A stretch of 64,000 bases of DNA from positions 17,484,001-17,548,000 of the forward strand of contig NC_079876.1 of assembly GCF_029227915.1 (NCBI RefSeq), read 5' to 3'. Shown here piece by piece: positions 10,062 to 20,981 of this stretch (its first letter is position 1; every line of letters starts with the position of its first letter). The notes beneath the pieces were generated by a model. The model was not told where the DNA came from and did not search any database. It was given only the letters and a program-made list of their open reading frames with translations. The position numbers and the translations under genes are program-made. Source of the DNA: Hydractinia symbiolongicarpus (Eukaryota > Cnidaria > Hydrozoa > Anthoathecata > Hydractiniidae).

Positions 10062-10266
10062 TTTGGCTGCTAGATTACATGTTCTAGTCTAATAAATTCA
10101 GTACATGTCGTTTCTACTTTGAAAGTGATTAGGAGGGCAACTAGTTTTGGCCAGGAATTGCTTTCAAGTTGTGATGACACAAGGGAAATGCATATAATAC
10201 GAAAGATGTCCTTACTTTGATCGGGAAAGTACCTTATCTGCAATAACTCCAACAATTATCCTGTCA

Positions 10267-10338
10267 GCGTCGGTGGTGTATAGGTTAGCATTGTTGCCTT
10301 CCAAGCAATAGATCCGGGTTCGATTCCCGGCCGTCGCA
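10267..10338 (+). tRNA. tRNA-Gly(UCC), A-like
   Basis: D-loop ATAGG and 3' acceptor CCGTCGC (T4-T69 mismatch). Confidence 0.5.
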
Positions 10339-10543
10339 TTTGGCTGCTAGATTACATGTTCTAGTCTATTAAATTCGGTACGTGTGGTTTCTTCTTTGAA
10401 GATGATTAGGAGGGCAACTTGTTTTTGCCAGGAAATTTTTTCAAGTTGTGAAGACACAAGGGAAATGCATATAATACGAAAGATGTCCTTACTTTGATCG
10501 CGAAAGTACCTTACCTGCAATAACTCCAACAATTCTGCTGTCA

Positions 10544-10615
10544 GCGTCGGTGGTGTAGAGAGTAGCATTTTTGCCTTCCAAGCAATAGATCCGTGTTCGA
10601 TTCCCGGCGGACGCA
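10544..10615 (+). pseudogene. tRNA-Gly-like, type B variant with internal T5
   Basis: D-loop AGAGAGTA loses GG, G27T creates a TTTTT run inside the body, and the T stem reads CCGTG. Confidence 0.6.
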
Positions 10616-10820
10616 TTTGGGCGCTAGATTACATGTTCTAGTCTATTAAATTCCGTACGTGTGGTTTCTGCTTTGAAGGTGATTAGGAGGGCAAATTTTT
10701 TTGGACAGTTAATGTTTTCATGTTGTGAAGACACAAAATAAATGCATGCAATACGAAAGATGCCCTTAATTTGATCGCGAAAGTACCTTACCTGTAATAA
10801 CTCCAACAATTATCCTGTCA

Positions 10821-10892
10821 GCGTCGGTGGTGTAAAGGTTAGCATTGTTGCCTTCCAAGCAATAGATCCGGGTTCGATTCCCGGCCGACGCA
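10821..10892 (+). tRNA. tRNA-Gly(UCC), type A
   Basis: Exact consensus. Confidence 0.9.
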
Positions 10893-11097
10893 TTTGGCTG
10901 CTAGATTACATGTTCTAGTCTAATAAACTCAGTACATGTCGTTTCTACTTTGAAGGTGATTAGGAGGGCAAATTTTGTTTGGACAGTTAATGTTTTCAAG
11001 TTGTGAAGACACAAGGGAAATTCATATAATTCTAAAGATGCCCTTATTTTGATCGCGAAAGTACCTTACCTGTAAAACTCCAACAATTCTTCTGTCA

Positions 11098-11169
11098 GCG
11101 TCGGTGGTGTAAAGGTTAGCATTGTTGCCTTCCAGGCAATAGATCCGGGTTCGATTCCCGGCCGACGCA
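11098..11169 (+). tRNA. tRNA-Gly(UCC)-like, type J
   Basis: Type J, otherwise consensus. Confidence 0.55.
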
Positions 11170-11374
11170 TTTCGCTACTAGATTACATGTTCTAGTCTAT
11201 TAAATTCAGTACGTGTCGTTTCTACTTTGAAGATGATTAGGAGGGCAACTTGTTTTGGCCAGGAAATGCTTTCAAGTTGTGATGACACAAGGGAAATGCA
11301 TATAATACGAAAGATGTCCTTACTTTGATCGGGAAAGTACCTTACCTGCAATAACTCCAACAATTATCCTGTCA

Positions 11375-11446
11375 GCGTCGGTGGTGTAAAGGTTAGCATT
11401 GTTGCCTTCCAAGCAATAGATCCGGGTTCGATTCCCGGCCGACGCA
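11375..11446 (+). tRNA. tRNA-Gly(UCC), type A
   Basis: Exact consensus. Confidence 0.9.
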
Positions 11447-11652
11447 TTTGGCTGCTAGATTACATGTTCTAGTCTATCAAATTCAGTACGTGTCGTTTCT
11501 ACTTTGAAGGTGATTAGGAGGGCAAATTCTGTTTGGACAGTTAATGTTTTCAAGTTGTGAAAACACAAGGGAAGTGCATATGATACGAAAGATGCCCTTA
11601 TTTTGATCGCGAAAGTACCTTACCTGTAATAACTCCAACAATTATCGTGTCA

Positions 11653-11724
11653 GCGTCGGTGGTGTAAAGGTTAGCATTGTTGCCTTCCAAGCAATAGATC
11701 TGGGTTCGATTCCCGGCCGTCGCA
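11653..11724 (+). tRNA. tRNA-Gly(UCC), A-like
   Basis: C50T in the T stem (T-G wobble) and acceptor CCGTCGC. Confidence 0.5.
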
Positions 11725-11930
11725 TTTGGCTGCTAGATTACATGTTCTAGTCTATTAAATTCAGTACGTGTCGTTTCTACTTTGAAGGTGATTAGGAGGG
11801 CAAATTCTGTTTGGACAGTTAATGTTTTCAAGTTGTGAAAACACAAGGGAAGTGCATATAATACGAAAGATGCCCTTATTTTGATCGCGAAAGTACCTTA
11901 CCTGTAATAACTCCAACAATTCTTCTGTCA

Positions 11931-12002
11931 GCGTCGGTGGTGTGAAGGTTAGTATTGTTGCCTTCCAAGCAATAGATCCGGGTTCCATTCCCGGCCGACG
12001 CA
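11931..12002 (+). pseudogene. tRNA-Gly-like body, type C
   Basis: Type C, no private change. Confidence 0.65.
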
Positions 12003-12206
12003 TTTCGCTACTAGATTACATGTTCTAGTCTATTAAATTCAGTACGTGTCGTTTCTTCTTTGAAGATGATTAGGAGGGCAACTTGTTTTTGCCAGGAAAT
12101 TTTTTCAAGTTGTGAAGACACAAGGGAAATGCATATAATACGAAAGATGTCCTTACTTTGATCGCGAAAGTACCTTACCTGTAAAACTCAAACAATTCTT
12201 CTGTCA

Positions 12207-12278
12207 GCGTCGGTGGTGTAAAGGTTAGCATTGTTGCCTTCCAGGCAATAGATCCGGGTTCGATTCCCGGCCGACGCA
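12207..12278 (+). tRNA. tRNA-Gly(UCC)-like, type J
   Basis: Type J, otherwise consensus. Confidence 0.55.
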
Positions 12279-12483
12279 TTTCGCTACTAGATTACATGTT
12301 CTAGTCTATTAAATTCAGTACGTGTCGTTTCTACTTTGAAGATGATTAGGAGGGCAACTTGTTTTGGCCAGGAAATGCTTTCAAGTTGTGATGACACAAG
12401 GGAAATGCATATAATACGAAAGATGTCCTTACTTTGATCGGGAAAGTACCTTACCTGCAATAACTCCAACAATTATCCTGTCA

Positions 12484-12555
12484 GCGTCGGTGGTGTAAAG
12501 GTTAGCATTGTTGCCTTCCAAGCAATATATCCGGGTTCGATTCCCGGCCGACGCA
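12484..12555 (+). tRNA. tRNA-Gly(UCC), A-like
   Basis: Variable loop ATAT instead of AGAT; all stems intact. Confidence 0.8.
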
Positions 12556-12761
12556 TTTGGCTGCTAGATTACATGTTCTAGTCTATTAAATTCAGTACGT
12601 GTCGTTTCTACTTTGAAGGTGATTAGGAGGGCAAATTCTGTTTGGACAGTTAATGTTTTCAAGTTGTGAAAACACAAGGGAAGTGCATATGATACGAAAG
12701 ATGCCCTTATTTTGATCGCGAAAGTACCTTACCTGTAATAACTCCAACAATTCTTCTGTCA

Positions 12762-12833
12762 GCGTCGTTGGTGTGAAGGTTAGTATTGTTGCCTTCCAAG
12801 CAATAGATCCGGGTTCCATTCCCGGCCGACGCA
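12762..12833 (+). pseudogene. tRNA-Gly-like body, type C
   Basis: Type C plus acceptor GCGTCGT (G7T). Confidence 0.65.
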
Positions 12834-13038
12834 TTTCGCTACTAGGTTACATGTTCTAGTCTATTAAATTCAGTACGTGTCGTTTCTTCTTTGAAGATGA
12901 TTAGGAGGGCAACTTGTTTTTGCCTGGAAATTTTTTGAAGTTGTGAAGACACAAGGGAAATTCATATAACACGAAACATGTCCTTACTTTGATCGCGAAA
13001 GTACCTTACCTGTAATAACTCCAACAATTATCCTGTCA

Positions 13039-13110
13039 GCGTCGGTGGTGTAAAGGTTAGCATTGTTGCCTTCCAAGCAATAGATCCAGGTTCGATTCCC
13101 GGCCGACGCA
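13039..13110 (+). tRNA. tRNA-Gly(UCC), A-like
   Basis: T stem CCAGG, one A-C mismatch. Confidence 0.6.
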
Positions 13111-13315
13111 TTTGGCTGCTAGATTACATGTTCTAGTCTAATAAATTCAGTACATGTCGTTTCTATTTTGAAAGTGATTAGGAGGGCAAATTTTGTTTGG
13201 ACAGTTAATGTTTTCAAGTTGTGAAGACACAAGGGAAATTCATATAATTCTAAAGATGCCCTTATTTTGATCGCGAAAGTACCTTACCTGTAAAACTCCA
13301 ACAATTCTTCTGTCA

Positions 13316-13387
13316 GCGTCGGTGGTGTAAAGGTTAGCATTGTTGCCTTCCAGGCAATAGATCCGGGTTCGATTCCCGGCTGACGCA
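13316..13387 (+). tRNA. tRNA-Gly(UCC)-like, type J
   Basis: Type J with acceptor CTGACGC (G6-T67 wobble). Confidence 0.5.
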
Positions 13388-13592
13388 TTTCGCTACTAGA
13401 TTACATGTTCTAGTCTATTAAATTCAGTACGTGTCGTTTCTACTTTGAAGATGATTAGGAGGGCAACTTGTTTTGGCCAGGAAATGCTTTCAAGTTGTGA
13501 TGACACAAGGGAAATGCATATAATACGAAAGATGTCCTTACTTTGATCGGAAAAGTACCTTACCTGCAATAACTCCAACAATTATCCTGTCA

Positions 13593-13664
13593 GCGTCGGT
13601 GGTGTAAAGGTTAGCATTGTTGCCTTCCAAGCAATAGATCCGGGTTCGATTCCCGGCCGACGCA
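13593..13664 (+). tRNA. tRNA-Gly(UCC), type A
   Basis: Exact consensus. Confidence 0.9.
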
Positions 13665-13870
13665 TTTGGCTGCTAGATTACATGTTCTAGTCTATCAAAT
13701 TCAGTACGTGTCGTTTCTACTTTGAAGGTGATTAGGAGGGCAAATTCTGTTTGGACAGTTAATGTTTTCAAGTTGTGAAAACACAAGGGAAGTGCATATG
13801 ATACGAAAGATGCCCTTATTTTGATCGCGAAAGTACCTTACCTGTAATAACTCCAACAATTCTTCTGTCA

Positions 13871-13942
13871 GCGTCGGTGGTGTGAAGGTTAGTATTGTTG
13901 CCTTCCAAGCAATAGATCCGGGTTCCATTCCCGGCCGACGCA
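13871..13942 (+). pseudogene. tRNA-Gly-like body, type C
   Basis: Type C, no private change. Confidence 0.65.
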
Positions 13943-14147
13943 TTTCGCTACTAGATTACATGTTCTAGTCTATTAAATTCAGTACGTGTCGTTTCTTCTT
14001 TGAAGATGATTAGGAGGGCAACTTGTTTTTGCCAGGAAATTTTTTCAAGTTGTGAAGACACAAGGGAAATGCATATAATACGAAAGATGTCCTTACTTTG
14101 ATCGCGAAAGTACCTTACCTGCAATAACTCCAACAATTCTGCTGTCT

Positions 14148-14219
14148 GCGTCGGTGGTGTAAAGGTTAGCATTGTTGCCTTCCAAGCAATAGATCCGGGT
14201 TCGATTCCCGGCGGACGCA
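14148..14219 (+). tRNA. tRNA-Gly(UCC), type B
   Basis: Type B, T at -1. Confidence 0.75.
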
Positions 14220-14424
14220 TTTGGGCGCTAGATTACATGTTCTAGTCTAATAAATTCAGTACATGTCGTTTCTACTTTGAAGGTGATTAGGAGGGCAAAT
14301 TTTGTTTGGACAGTTAATGTTTTCAAGTTGTGAACACACTAGGGAAATTCATATAATTCTAAAGATGCCCTTATTTTGATCGCGAAAGTACCTTACCTGT
14401 AAAACTCAAACAATTCTTCTGTCA

Positions 14425-14496
14425 GCGTCGGTGGTGTAAAGGTTAGCATTGTTGCCTTCCAGGCAATAGATCCGGGTTCGATTCCCGGCCGACGCA
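14425..14496 (+). tRNA. tRNA-Gly(UCC)-like, type J
   Basis: Type J, otherwise consensus. Confidence 0.55.
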
Positions 14497-14701
14497 TTTC
14501 GCTACTAGATTACATGTTCTAGTCTATTAAATTCAGTACGTGTCGTTTCTACTTTGAAGATGATTAGGAGGGCAACTTGTTTTGGCCAGGAAATGCTTTC
14601 AAGTTGTGATGACACAAGGGAAATGCATATAATACGAAAGATGTCCTTACTTTGATCGGGAAAGTACCTTACCTGCAATAACTCCAACAATTATCCTGTC
14701 A

Positions 14702-14773
14702 GCGTCGGTGGTGTAAAGGTTAGCATTGTTGCCTTCCAAGCAATATATCCGGGTTCGATTCCCGGCCGACGCA
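14702..14773 (+). tRNA. tRNA-Gly(UCC), A-like
   Basis: Variable loop ATAT, as at 12484. Confidence 0.8.
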
Positions 14774-14979
14774 TTTGGCTGCTAGATTACATGTTCTAGT
14801 CTATTAAATTCAGTACGTGTCGTTTCTACTTTGAAGGTGATTAGGAGGGCAAATTCTGTTTGGACAGTTAATGTTTTCAAGTTGTGAAAACACAAGGGAA
14901 GTGCATATGATACGAAAGATGCCCTTATTTTGATCGCGAAAGTACCTTACCTGTAATAACTCCAACAATTATCCTGTCA

Positions 14980-15051
14980 GCGTCGGTGGTGTAAAGGTTA
15001 GCATTGTTGCCTTCCAAGCAATAGATCCAGGTTCGATTCCCGGCCGACGCA
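14980..15051 (+). tRNA. tRNA-Gly(UCC), A-like
   Basis: T stem CCAGG, as at 13039. Confidence 0.6.
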
Positions 15052-15256
15052 TTTGGCTGCTAGATTACATGTTCTAGTCTAATAAATTCAGTACATGTCG
15101 TTTCTATTTTGAAAGTGATTAGGAGGGCAAATTTTGTTTGGACAGTTAATGTTTTCAAGTTGTGAAGACACAAGGGAAATTCATATAATTCTAAAGATGC
15201 CCTTATTTTGATCGCGAAAGTACCTTACCTGTAAAACTCCAACAATTCTTCTGTCA

Positions 15257-15328
15257 GCGTCGGTGGTGTAAAGGTTAGCATTGTTGCCTTCCAGGCAATA
15301 GATCCGGGTTCGATTCCCGGCTGACGCA
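15257..15328 (+). tRNA. tRNA-Gly(UCC)-like, type J
   Basis: Type J with CTGACGC, as at 13316. Confidence 0.5.
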
Positions 15329-15480
15329 TTTCGCTACTAGATTACATGTTCTAGTCTATTAAATTCAGTACGTGTCGTTTCTACTTTGAAGATGATTAGG
15401 AGGGCAACTTGTTTTGGCCAGGAAATGCTTTCAAGTTGTGATGACACAAGGGAAATGCATATAATACGAAAGATGTCCTT

Positions 15481-15600
15481 ACTTTGATCGGAATAGCAAT
15501 AGATCCGGGTTCCATTCCCGGCCGACGCATTTCGCTACTAGATTACATGTTCTAGTCTATTAAATTCAGTACGGTAGTAGATGTCCTTACTTTGATCGGA
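15481..15600 (+). repeat. Scrambled junction with a truncated monomer
   Basis: The spacer breaks in GATCGGAATAG and jumps into the 3' half of a type C body ending at 15529. About 44 nt of normal spacer follow, then a second break (CAGTACGGTAGTAG) jumps back to GATGTCCTTACTTTGATCGG, already read just before the first break. Body spacing across the junction is 385 bp instead of 277. Confidence 0.85.
15495..15529 (+). pseudogene. 3' fragment of a type C body
   Basis: Only AGCAATAGAT onward remains, with the G57C T-loop. The A box and anticodon are missing. It sits in the scrambled junction. Confidence 0.85.
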
Positions 15601-15641
15601 AAAGTACCTTACCTGCAATAACTCCAACAATTATCCTGTCA

Positions 15642-15713
15642 GCGTCGGTGGTGTAAAGGTTAGCATTGTTGCCTTCCAAGCAATAGATCCGGGTTCGATT
15701 CCCGGCCGACGCA
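15642..15713 (+). tRNA. tRNA-Gly(UCC), type A
   Basis: Exact consensus; first intact body after the junction. Confidence 0.9.
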
Positions 15714-15919
15714 TTTGGCTGCTAGATTACATGTTCTAGTCTATTAAATTCAGTACGTGTCGTTTCTACTTTGAAGGTGATTAGGAGGGCAAATTCTGTT
15801 TGGACAGTTAATGTGTTCAAGTTGTGAAAACACAAGGGAAGTGCATATGATACGAAAGATGCCCTTATTTTGATCGCGAAAGTACCTTACCTGTAATAAC
15901 TCCAACAATTCTTCTGTCA

Positions 15920-15991
15920 GCGTCGGTGGTGTGAAGGTTAGTATTGTTGCCTTCCAAGCAATAGATCCGGGTTCCATTCCCTGTTGACGCA
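15920..15991 (+). pseudogene. tRNA-Gly-like body, type C
   Basis: Type C whose 3' end CCCTGTTGACGC also mismatches the T stem and acceptor. Confidence 0.7.
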
Positions 15992-16196
15992 TTTCGCTAC
16001 TAGATTACATGTTCTAGACTATTAAATTCAGTACGTGTCGTTTCTACTTTGAAGATGATTAGGAGGGCAACTTGTTTTTGCCAGGAAATTTTTTCAAGTT
16101 GTGAAGACACAAGGGAAATGCATATAATACGAAAGATGTCCTTACTTTGATCGCGAAAGTACCTTACCTGCAATAACTCCAACAATTCTGCTGTCA

Positions 16197-16268
16197 GCGT
16201 CGGTGGTGTAAAGGTTAGCATTGTTGCCTTCCAAGCAATAGATCCGGGTTCGATTCCCGGCGGACGCA
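16197..16268 (+). tRNA. tRNA-Gly(UCC), type B
   Basis: Type B body, but with the usual A at -1. Confidence 0.72.
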
Positions 16269-16473
16269 TTTGGCCGCTAGATTACATGTTCTAGTCTATT
16301 AAACTCCGTACGTGTGGTTTCTGCTTTGAAGGTGATTAGGAGGGCAAGTTTTTTTGGACAGTTAATGTTTTCATGTTTTGAAGACACAAAATAAATGCAT
16401 GTAATACGAAAGATGCCCTTATTTTGATCGCGAAAGTGCCTTACCTGTAATAACTCCAACAATTATCCTGTCA

Positions 16474-16545
16474 GCGTCGGTGGTGTAAAGGTTAGCATTG
16501 TTGCCTTCCAAGCAATAGATCCGGGTTCGATTCCCGGCCGACGCA
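16474..16545 (+). tRNA. tRNA-Gly(UCC), type A
   Basis: Exact consensus. Confidence 0.9.
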
Positions 16546-16751
16546 TTTGGCTGCTAGATTACATGTTCTAGTCTATTAAATTCAGTACGTGTCGTTTCTA
16601 CTTTGAAGGTGATTAGGAGGGCAAATTCTGTTTGGACAGTTAATGTGTTCAAGTTGTGAAAACACAAGGGAAGTGCATATGATACGAAAGATGCCCTTAT
16701 TTTGATCGCGAAAGTACCTTACCTGTAATAACTCCAACAATTCTTCTGTCA

Positions 16752-16823
16752 GCGTCGGTGGTGTGAAGGTTAGTATTGTTGCCTTCCAAGCAATAGATCC
16801 GGGTTCCATTCCCTGTTGACGCA
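16752..16823 (+). pseudogene. tRNA-Gly-like body, type C
   Basis: Duplicate of 15920, same private 3' end. Confidence 0.7.
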
Positions 16824-17028
16824 TTTCGCTACTAGATTACATGTTCTAGACTATTAAATTCAGTACGTGTCGTTTCTACTTTGAAGATGATTAGGAGGGC
16901 AACTTGTTTTTGCCAGGAAATTTTTTCAAGTTGTGAAGACACAAGGGAAATGCATATAATACGAAAGATGTCCTTACTTTGATCGCGAAAGTACCTTACC
17001 TGCAATAACTCCAACAATTCTGCTGTCA

Positions 17029-17100
17029 GCGTCGGTGGTGTAAAGGTTAGCATTGTTGCCTTCCAAGCAATAGATCCGGGTTCGATTCCCGGCGGACGCA
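17029..17100 (+). tRNA. tRNA-Gly(UCC), type B
   Basis: Type B, A at -1. Confidence 0.72.
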
Positions 17101-17305
17101 TTTGGCCGCTAGATTACATGTTCTAGTCTAGTAAACTCCGTACGTGTGGTTTCTGCTTTGAAGGTGATTAGGAGGGCAAATTTTTTTGGACAGTTAATGT
17201 TTTCATGTTTTGAAGACACAAAATAAATGCATGTAATACGAAAGATGCCCTTATTTTGATCGCGAAAGTGCCTTACCTGTAATAACTCCAACAATTATCC
17301 TGTCA

Positions 17306-17377
17306 GCGTCGGTGGTGTAAAGGTTAGCATTGTTGCCTTCCAAGCAATAGATCCGGGTTCGATTCCCGGCCGACGCA
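17306..17377 (+). tRNA. tRNA-Gly(UCC), type A
   Basis: Exact consensus. Confidence 0.9.
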
Positions 17378-17583
17378 TTTGGCTGCTAGATTACATGTTC
17401 TAGACTATTAAATTCAGTACATGTCGTTTCTACTTTGAAGGTGATTAGGAGGGCAAATTTTGTTTGGACAGTTAATGTTTTCAAGTTGTGAAAACACAAG
17501 GGAAGTGCATATAATACGAAAGATGCCCTTATTTTGATCGAAAAAGTACCTTACCTGCAATAACTCCAACAATTCTGCTGCCA

Positions 17584-17655
17584 CCGGCGGTGGTGTAAAG
17601 GTTAGCATTGTTGCCTTCCCAGCAATATATCCGGGTTCGATTCCCGGCCGACGCA
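17584..17655 (+). pseudogene. Mosaic body: type D 5' end, type A 3' end
   Basis: 5' acceptor CCGGCGG faces a normal CCGACGC, leaving mismatches. Anticodon loop CTTCCCA (A37C). The T-arm is complete. Confidence 0.6.
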
Positions 17656-17861
17656 TTTGGCTGCTAGATTACATGTTCTAGTCTATTAAATTCAGTACGT
17701 GTCGTTTCTACTTTGAAGGTGATTAGGAGGGCAAGTTCTGTTTGGACAGTTAATGTTTTCAAGTTGTGAAAACACAAGGGAAGTGCATATGATACGAAAG
17801 ATGCCCTTATTTTGATCGCGAAAGTACCTTACCTGTAATAACTCCAACAATTCTTTTGTCA

Positions 17862-17933
17862 GCGTCGGTGGTGTGAAGGTTAGTATTGTTGCCTTCCAAG
17901 CAATAGATCCGGGTTCCATTTCCGGCCGACCCA
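17862..17933 (+). pseudogene. tRNA-Gly-like body, type C
   Basis: Type C plus T-stem TCCGG and acceptor CCGACCC. Confidence 0.7.
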
Positions 17934-18138
17934 TTTCGCTACTAGATTACATGTTCTAGACTATTAAATTCAGTACGTGTCGTTTCTACTTTGAAGATGA
18001 TTAGGAGGGCAACTTGTTTTTGCCAGGAAATTTTTTCAAGTTGTGAAGACACACGGGAAATGCATATAATACGAAAGATGTCCTTACTTTGATCGCAAAA
18101 GTACCTTACCTGTAATAACTCCAACAATTCTTCTGTCA

Positions 18139-18210
18139 GCGTCGGTGGTGTGAAGGTTAGTATTGTTGCCTTTCAAGCAATAGATCCGGGTTCCATTCCC
18201 GGCCGACGCA
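18139..18210 (+). pseudogene. tRNA-Gly-like body with anticodon TTC, type C
   Basis: Loop CTTTCAA: C35T gives anticodon TTC (Glu). The T-loop has the type C defect, so expression is doubtful. Confidence 0.65.
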
Positions 18211-18415
18211 TTTCGCTACTAGATTACATGTTCTAGTCTATTAAATTCAGTACGTGTCGTTTCTTCTTTGAAGATGATTAGGAGGGCAACTTGTTTTTGC
18301 CAGGAAATTTTTTCAAGTTGTGAAGACACAAGGGAAATTCATATAATACGAAAGATGTCCTTACTTTGATCGCGAAAGTACCTTACCTGTAATAACTCCA
18401 ACAATTATCCTGTCA

Positions 18416-18487
18416 GCGTTGGTGGTGTAAAGGTTAGCATTGTTGCCTTCCAAGCAATAGATCCAGGGTCGATTCCCGGCCGACGCA
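18416..18487 (+). tRNA. tRNA-Gly(UCC), A-like
   Basis: Acceptor GCGTTGG, T stem CCAGG and T54G (loop GTCGATT). Confidence 0.45.
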
Positions 18488-18692
18488 TTTGGCTGCTAGA
18501 TTACATGTTCTAGTCTAATAAATTCAGTACATGTCGTTTCTACTTTGAAGGTGATTAGGAGGGCAAATTTTGTTTGGACAGTTAATGTTTTCAAGTTGTG
18601 AAGACACAAGGGAAATTCATATAATTCTAAAGATGCCCTTATTTTGATCGCGAAAGTACCTTACCTGTAAAACTCCAACAATTCTTCTGTCA

Positions 18693-18764
18693 GCGTCGGT
18701 GGTTTAAAGGTTAGCAATGCTGCCTTCCAGGCAATAGATCCGGGTTCGATTCCCGGCTGACGCA
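18693..18764 (+). tRNA. tRNA-Gly(UCC)-like, type J
   Basis: Type J with D-stem GTTT, anticodon-stem C28-A42 mismatch and acceptor CTGACGC. Confidence 0.4.
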
Positions 18765-18969
18765 TTTCGCTACTAGATTACATGTTCTAGTCTATTAAAT
18801 TCAGTACGTGTCGTTTCTACTTTGAAGATGATTAGGAGGGCAACTTGTTTTGGGCAGGAAATGCTTTCAAGTTGTGATGACACAAGGGAAATGCATATAA
18901 TACGAAAGATGTCCTTACTTTCATCGGAAAAGTACCTTACCTGCAATAACTCCAACAATTATCCTGTCA

Positions 18970-19041
18970 GCGTCGGTGGTGTAAAGGTTAGCATTGTTGC
19001 CTTCCAAGCAATAGATCCGGGTTCGATTCCCGGCCGACGCA
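18970..19041 (+). tRNA. tRNA-Gly(UCC), type A
   Basis: Exact consensus. Confidence 0.9.
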
Positions 19042-19247
19042 TTTGGCTGCTAGATTACATGTTCTAGTCTATTAAATTCAGTACGTGTCGTTTCTACTTT
19101 GAAGGTGATTAGGAGGGCAAATTCTGTTTGGACAGTTAATGTGTTCAAGTTGTGAAAACACAAGGGAAGTGCATATGATACGAAAGATGCCCTTATTTTG
19201 ATCGCGAAAGTACCTTACCTGTAATAACTCCAACAATTCTTCTGTCA

Positions 19248-19319
19248 GCGTCGGTGGTGTGAAGGTTAGTATTGTTGCCTTCCAAGCAATAGATCCGGGT
19301 TCCATTCCCAGCCGACGCA
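19248..19319 (+). pseudogene. tRNA-Gly-like body, type C
   Basis: Type C plus T-stem 3' strand CCCAG. Confidence 0.7.
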
Positions 19320-19524
19320 TTTCGCTACTAGATTACATGTTCTAGACTATTAAATTCAGTACGTGTCGTTTCTACTTTGAAGATGATTAGGAGGGCAACT
19401 TGTTTTTGCCAGGAAATTTTTTCAAGTTGTGAAGACACAAGGGAAATGCATATAATACGAAAGATGTCCTTACTTTGATCGCGAAAGTACCTTACCTGCA
19501 ATAACTCCAACAATTATCCTGTCA

Positions 19525-19596
19525 GCGTTGGTGGTGTAAAGGTTAGCATTGTTGCCTTCCAAGCAATAGATCCAGGGTCGATTCCCGGCCGACGCA
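19525..19596 (+). tRNA. tRNA-Gly(UCC), A-like
   Basis: Same changes as 18416. Confidence 0.45.
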
Positions 19597-19801
19597 TTTG
19601 GCTGCTAGATTACATGTTCTAGTCTAATAAATTCAGTACGTGTCGTTTCTACTTTGAAGGTGATTAGGAGGGCAAATTTTGTTTGGACAGTTAATGTTTT
19701 CAAGTTGTGAAGACACAAGGGAAATTCATATAATTCTAAAGATGCCCTTATTTTGATCGCGAAAGTACCTTACCTGTAAAACTCCAACAATTCTTCTGTC
19801 A

Positions 19802-19873
19802 GCGTCGGTGGTGTAAAGGTTAGCAATGTTGCCTTCCAGGCAATAGATCCGGGTTCGATTCCCGGCTGATGCA
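19802..19873 (+). tRNA. tRNA-Gly(UCC)-like, type J
   Basis: Type J with acceptor CTGATGC, two wobbles. Confidence 0.45.
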
Positions 19874-20078
19874 TTTCGCTACTAGATTACATGTTCTAGT
19901 CTATTAAATTCAGTACGTGTCGTTTCTACTTTGAAGATGATTAGGAGGGCAACTTGTTTTGGCCAGGAAATGCTTTCAAGTTGTGATGACACAAGGGAAA
20001 TGCATATAATACGAAAGATGTCCTTACTTTCATCGGAAAAGTACCTTACCTGCAATAACTCCAACAATTCTTTTGTCA

Positions 20079-20150
20079 GCGTCGGTGGTGTGAAGGTTAG
20101 TATTGTTGCCTTCCAAGCAATAGATCCGGGTTCCATTTCCGGCCGACCCA
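20079..20150 (+). pseudogene. tRNA-Gly-like body, type C
   Basis: Octamer partner of 17862, same CCGACCC end. Confidence 0.7.
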
Positions 20151-20355
20151 TTTCGCTACTAGATTACATGTTCTAGACTATTAAATTCAGTACGTGTCGT
20201 TTCTACTTTGAAGATGATTAGGAGGGCAACTTGTTTTTGCCAGGAAATTTTTTCAAGTTGTGAAGACACACGGGAAATGCATATAATACGAAAGATGTCC
20301 TTACTTTGATCGCAAAAGTACCTTACCTGTAATAACTCCAACAATTCTTCTGTCA

Positions 20356-20427
20356 GCGTCGGTGGTGTGAAGGTTAGTATTGTTGCCTTTCAAGCAATAG
20401 ATCCGGGTTCCATTCCCGGCCGACGCA
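20356..20427 (+). pseudogene. tRNA-Gly-like body with anticodon TTC, type C
   Basis: Octamer partner of 18139, same TTC anticodon. Confidence 0.65.
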
Positions 20428-20632
20428 TTTCGCTACTAGATTACATGTTCTAGTCTATTAAATTCAGTACGTGTCGTTTCTTCTTTGAAGATGATTAGGA
20501 GGGCAACTTGTTTTTGCCAGGAAATTTTTTCAAGTTGTGAAGACACAAGGGAAATTCATATAATACGAAAGATGTCCTTACTTTGATCGCGAAAGTACCT
20601 TACCTGTAATAACTCCAACAATTATCCTGTCA

Positions 20633-20704
20633 GCGTTGGTGGTGTAAAGGTTAGCATTGTTGCCTTCCAAGCAATAGATCCAGGGTCGATTCCCGGCCGA
20701 CGCA
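20633..20704 (+). tRNA. tRNA-Gly(UCC), A-like
   Basis: Same changes as 18416. Confidence 0.45.
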
Positions 20705-20909
20705 TTTGGCTGCTAGATTACATGTTCTAGTCTAATAAATTCAGTACATGTCGTTTCTACTTTGAAGGTGATTAGGAGGGCAAATTTTGTTTGGACAGTT
20801 AATGTTTTCAAGTTGTGAAGACACAAGGGAAATTCATATAATTCTAAAGATGCCCTTATTTTGATCGCGAAAGTACCTTACCTGTAAAACTCCAACAATT
20901 CTTCTGTCA

Positions 20910-20981
20910 GCGTCGGTGGTGTAAAGGTTAGCAATGCTGCCTTCCAGGCAATAGATCCGGGTTCGATTCCCGGCTGACGCA
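20910..20981 (+). tRNA. tRNA-Gly(UCC)-like, type J
   Basis: Type J with C28-A42 mismatch and CTGACGC; D stem normal, unlike its partner at 18693. Confidence 0.42.

Larger units (their letters stand above)
8604..15480 (+). repeat. HOR block 2: about 1109-bp tetramers marked by type J
   Basis: Type J bodies (A38G) recur at 11098, 12207, 13316 and 14425, 1109 bp apart. The variable-loop change ATAT is shared by 12484 and 14702 (2218 bp). The T-stem change CCAGG at 13039 and the acceptor change CTGACGC at 13316 both recur 1941 bp later at 14980 and 15257, showing overlapping duplications. Confidence 0.8.
15601..17583 (+). repeat. HOR block 3: 832-bp trimer present twice
   Basis: Bodies at 15642, 15920 and 16197 (A, C, B) recur at 16474, 16752 and 17029. 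The private 3' end CCCTGTTGACGC of the C body is shared by 15920 and 16752, so this is a recent 832-bp duplication. Confidence 0.8.
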
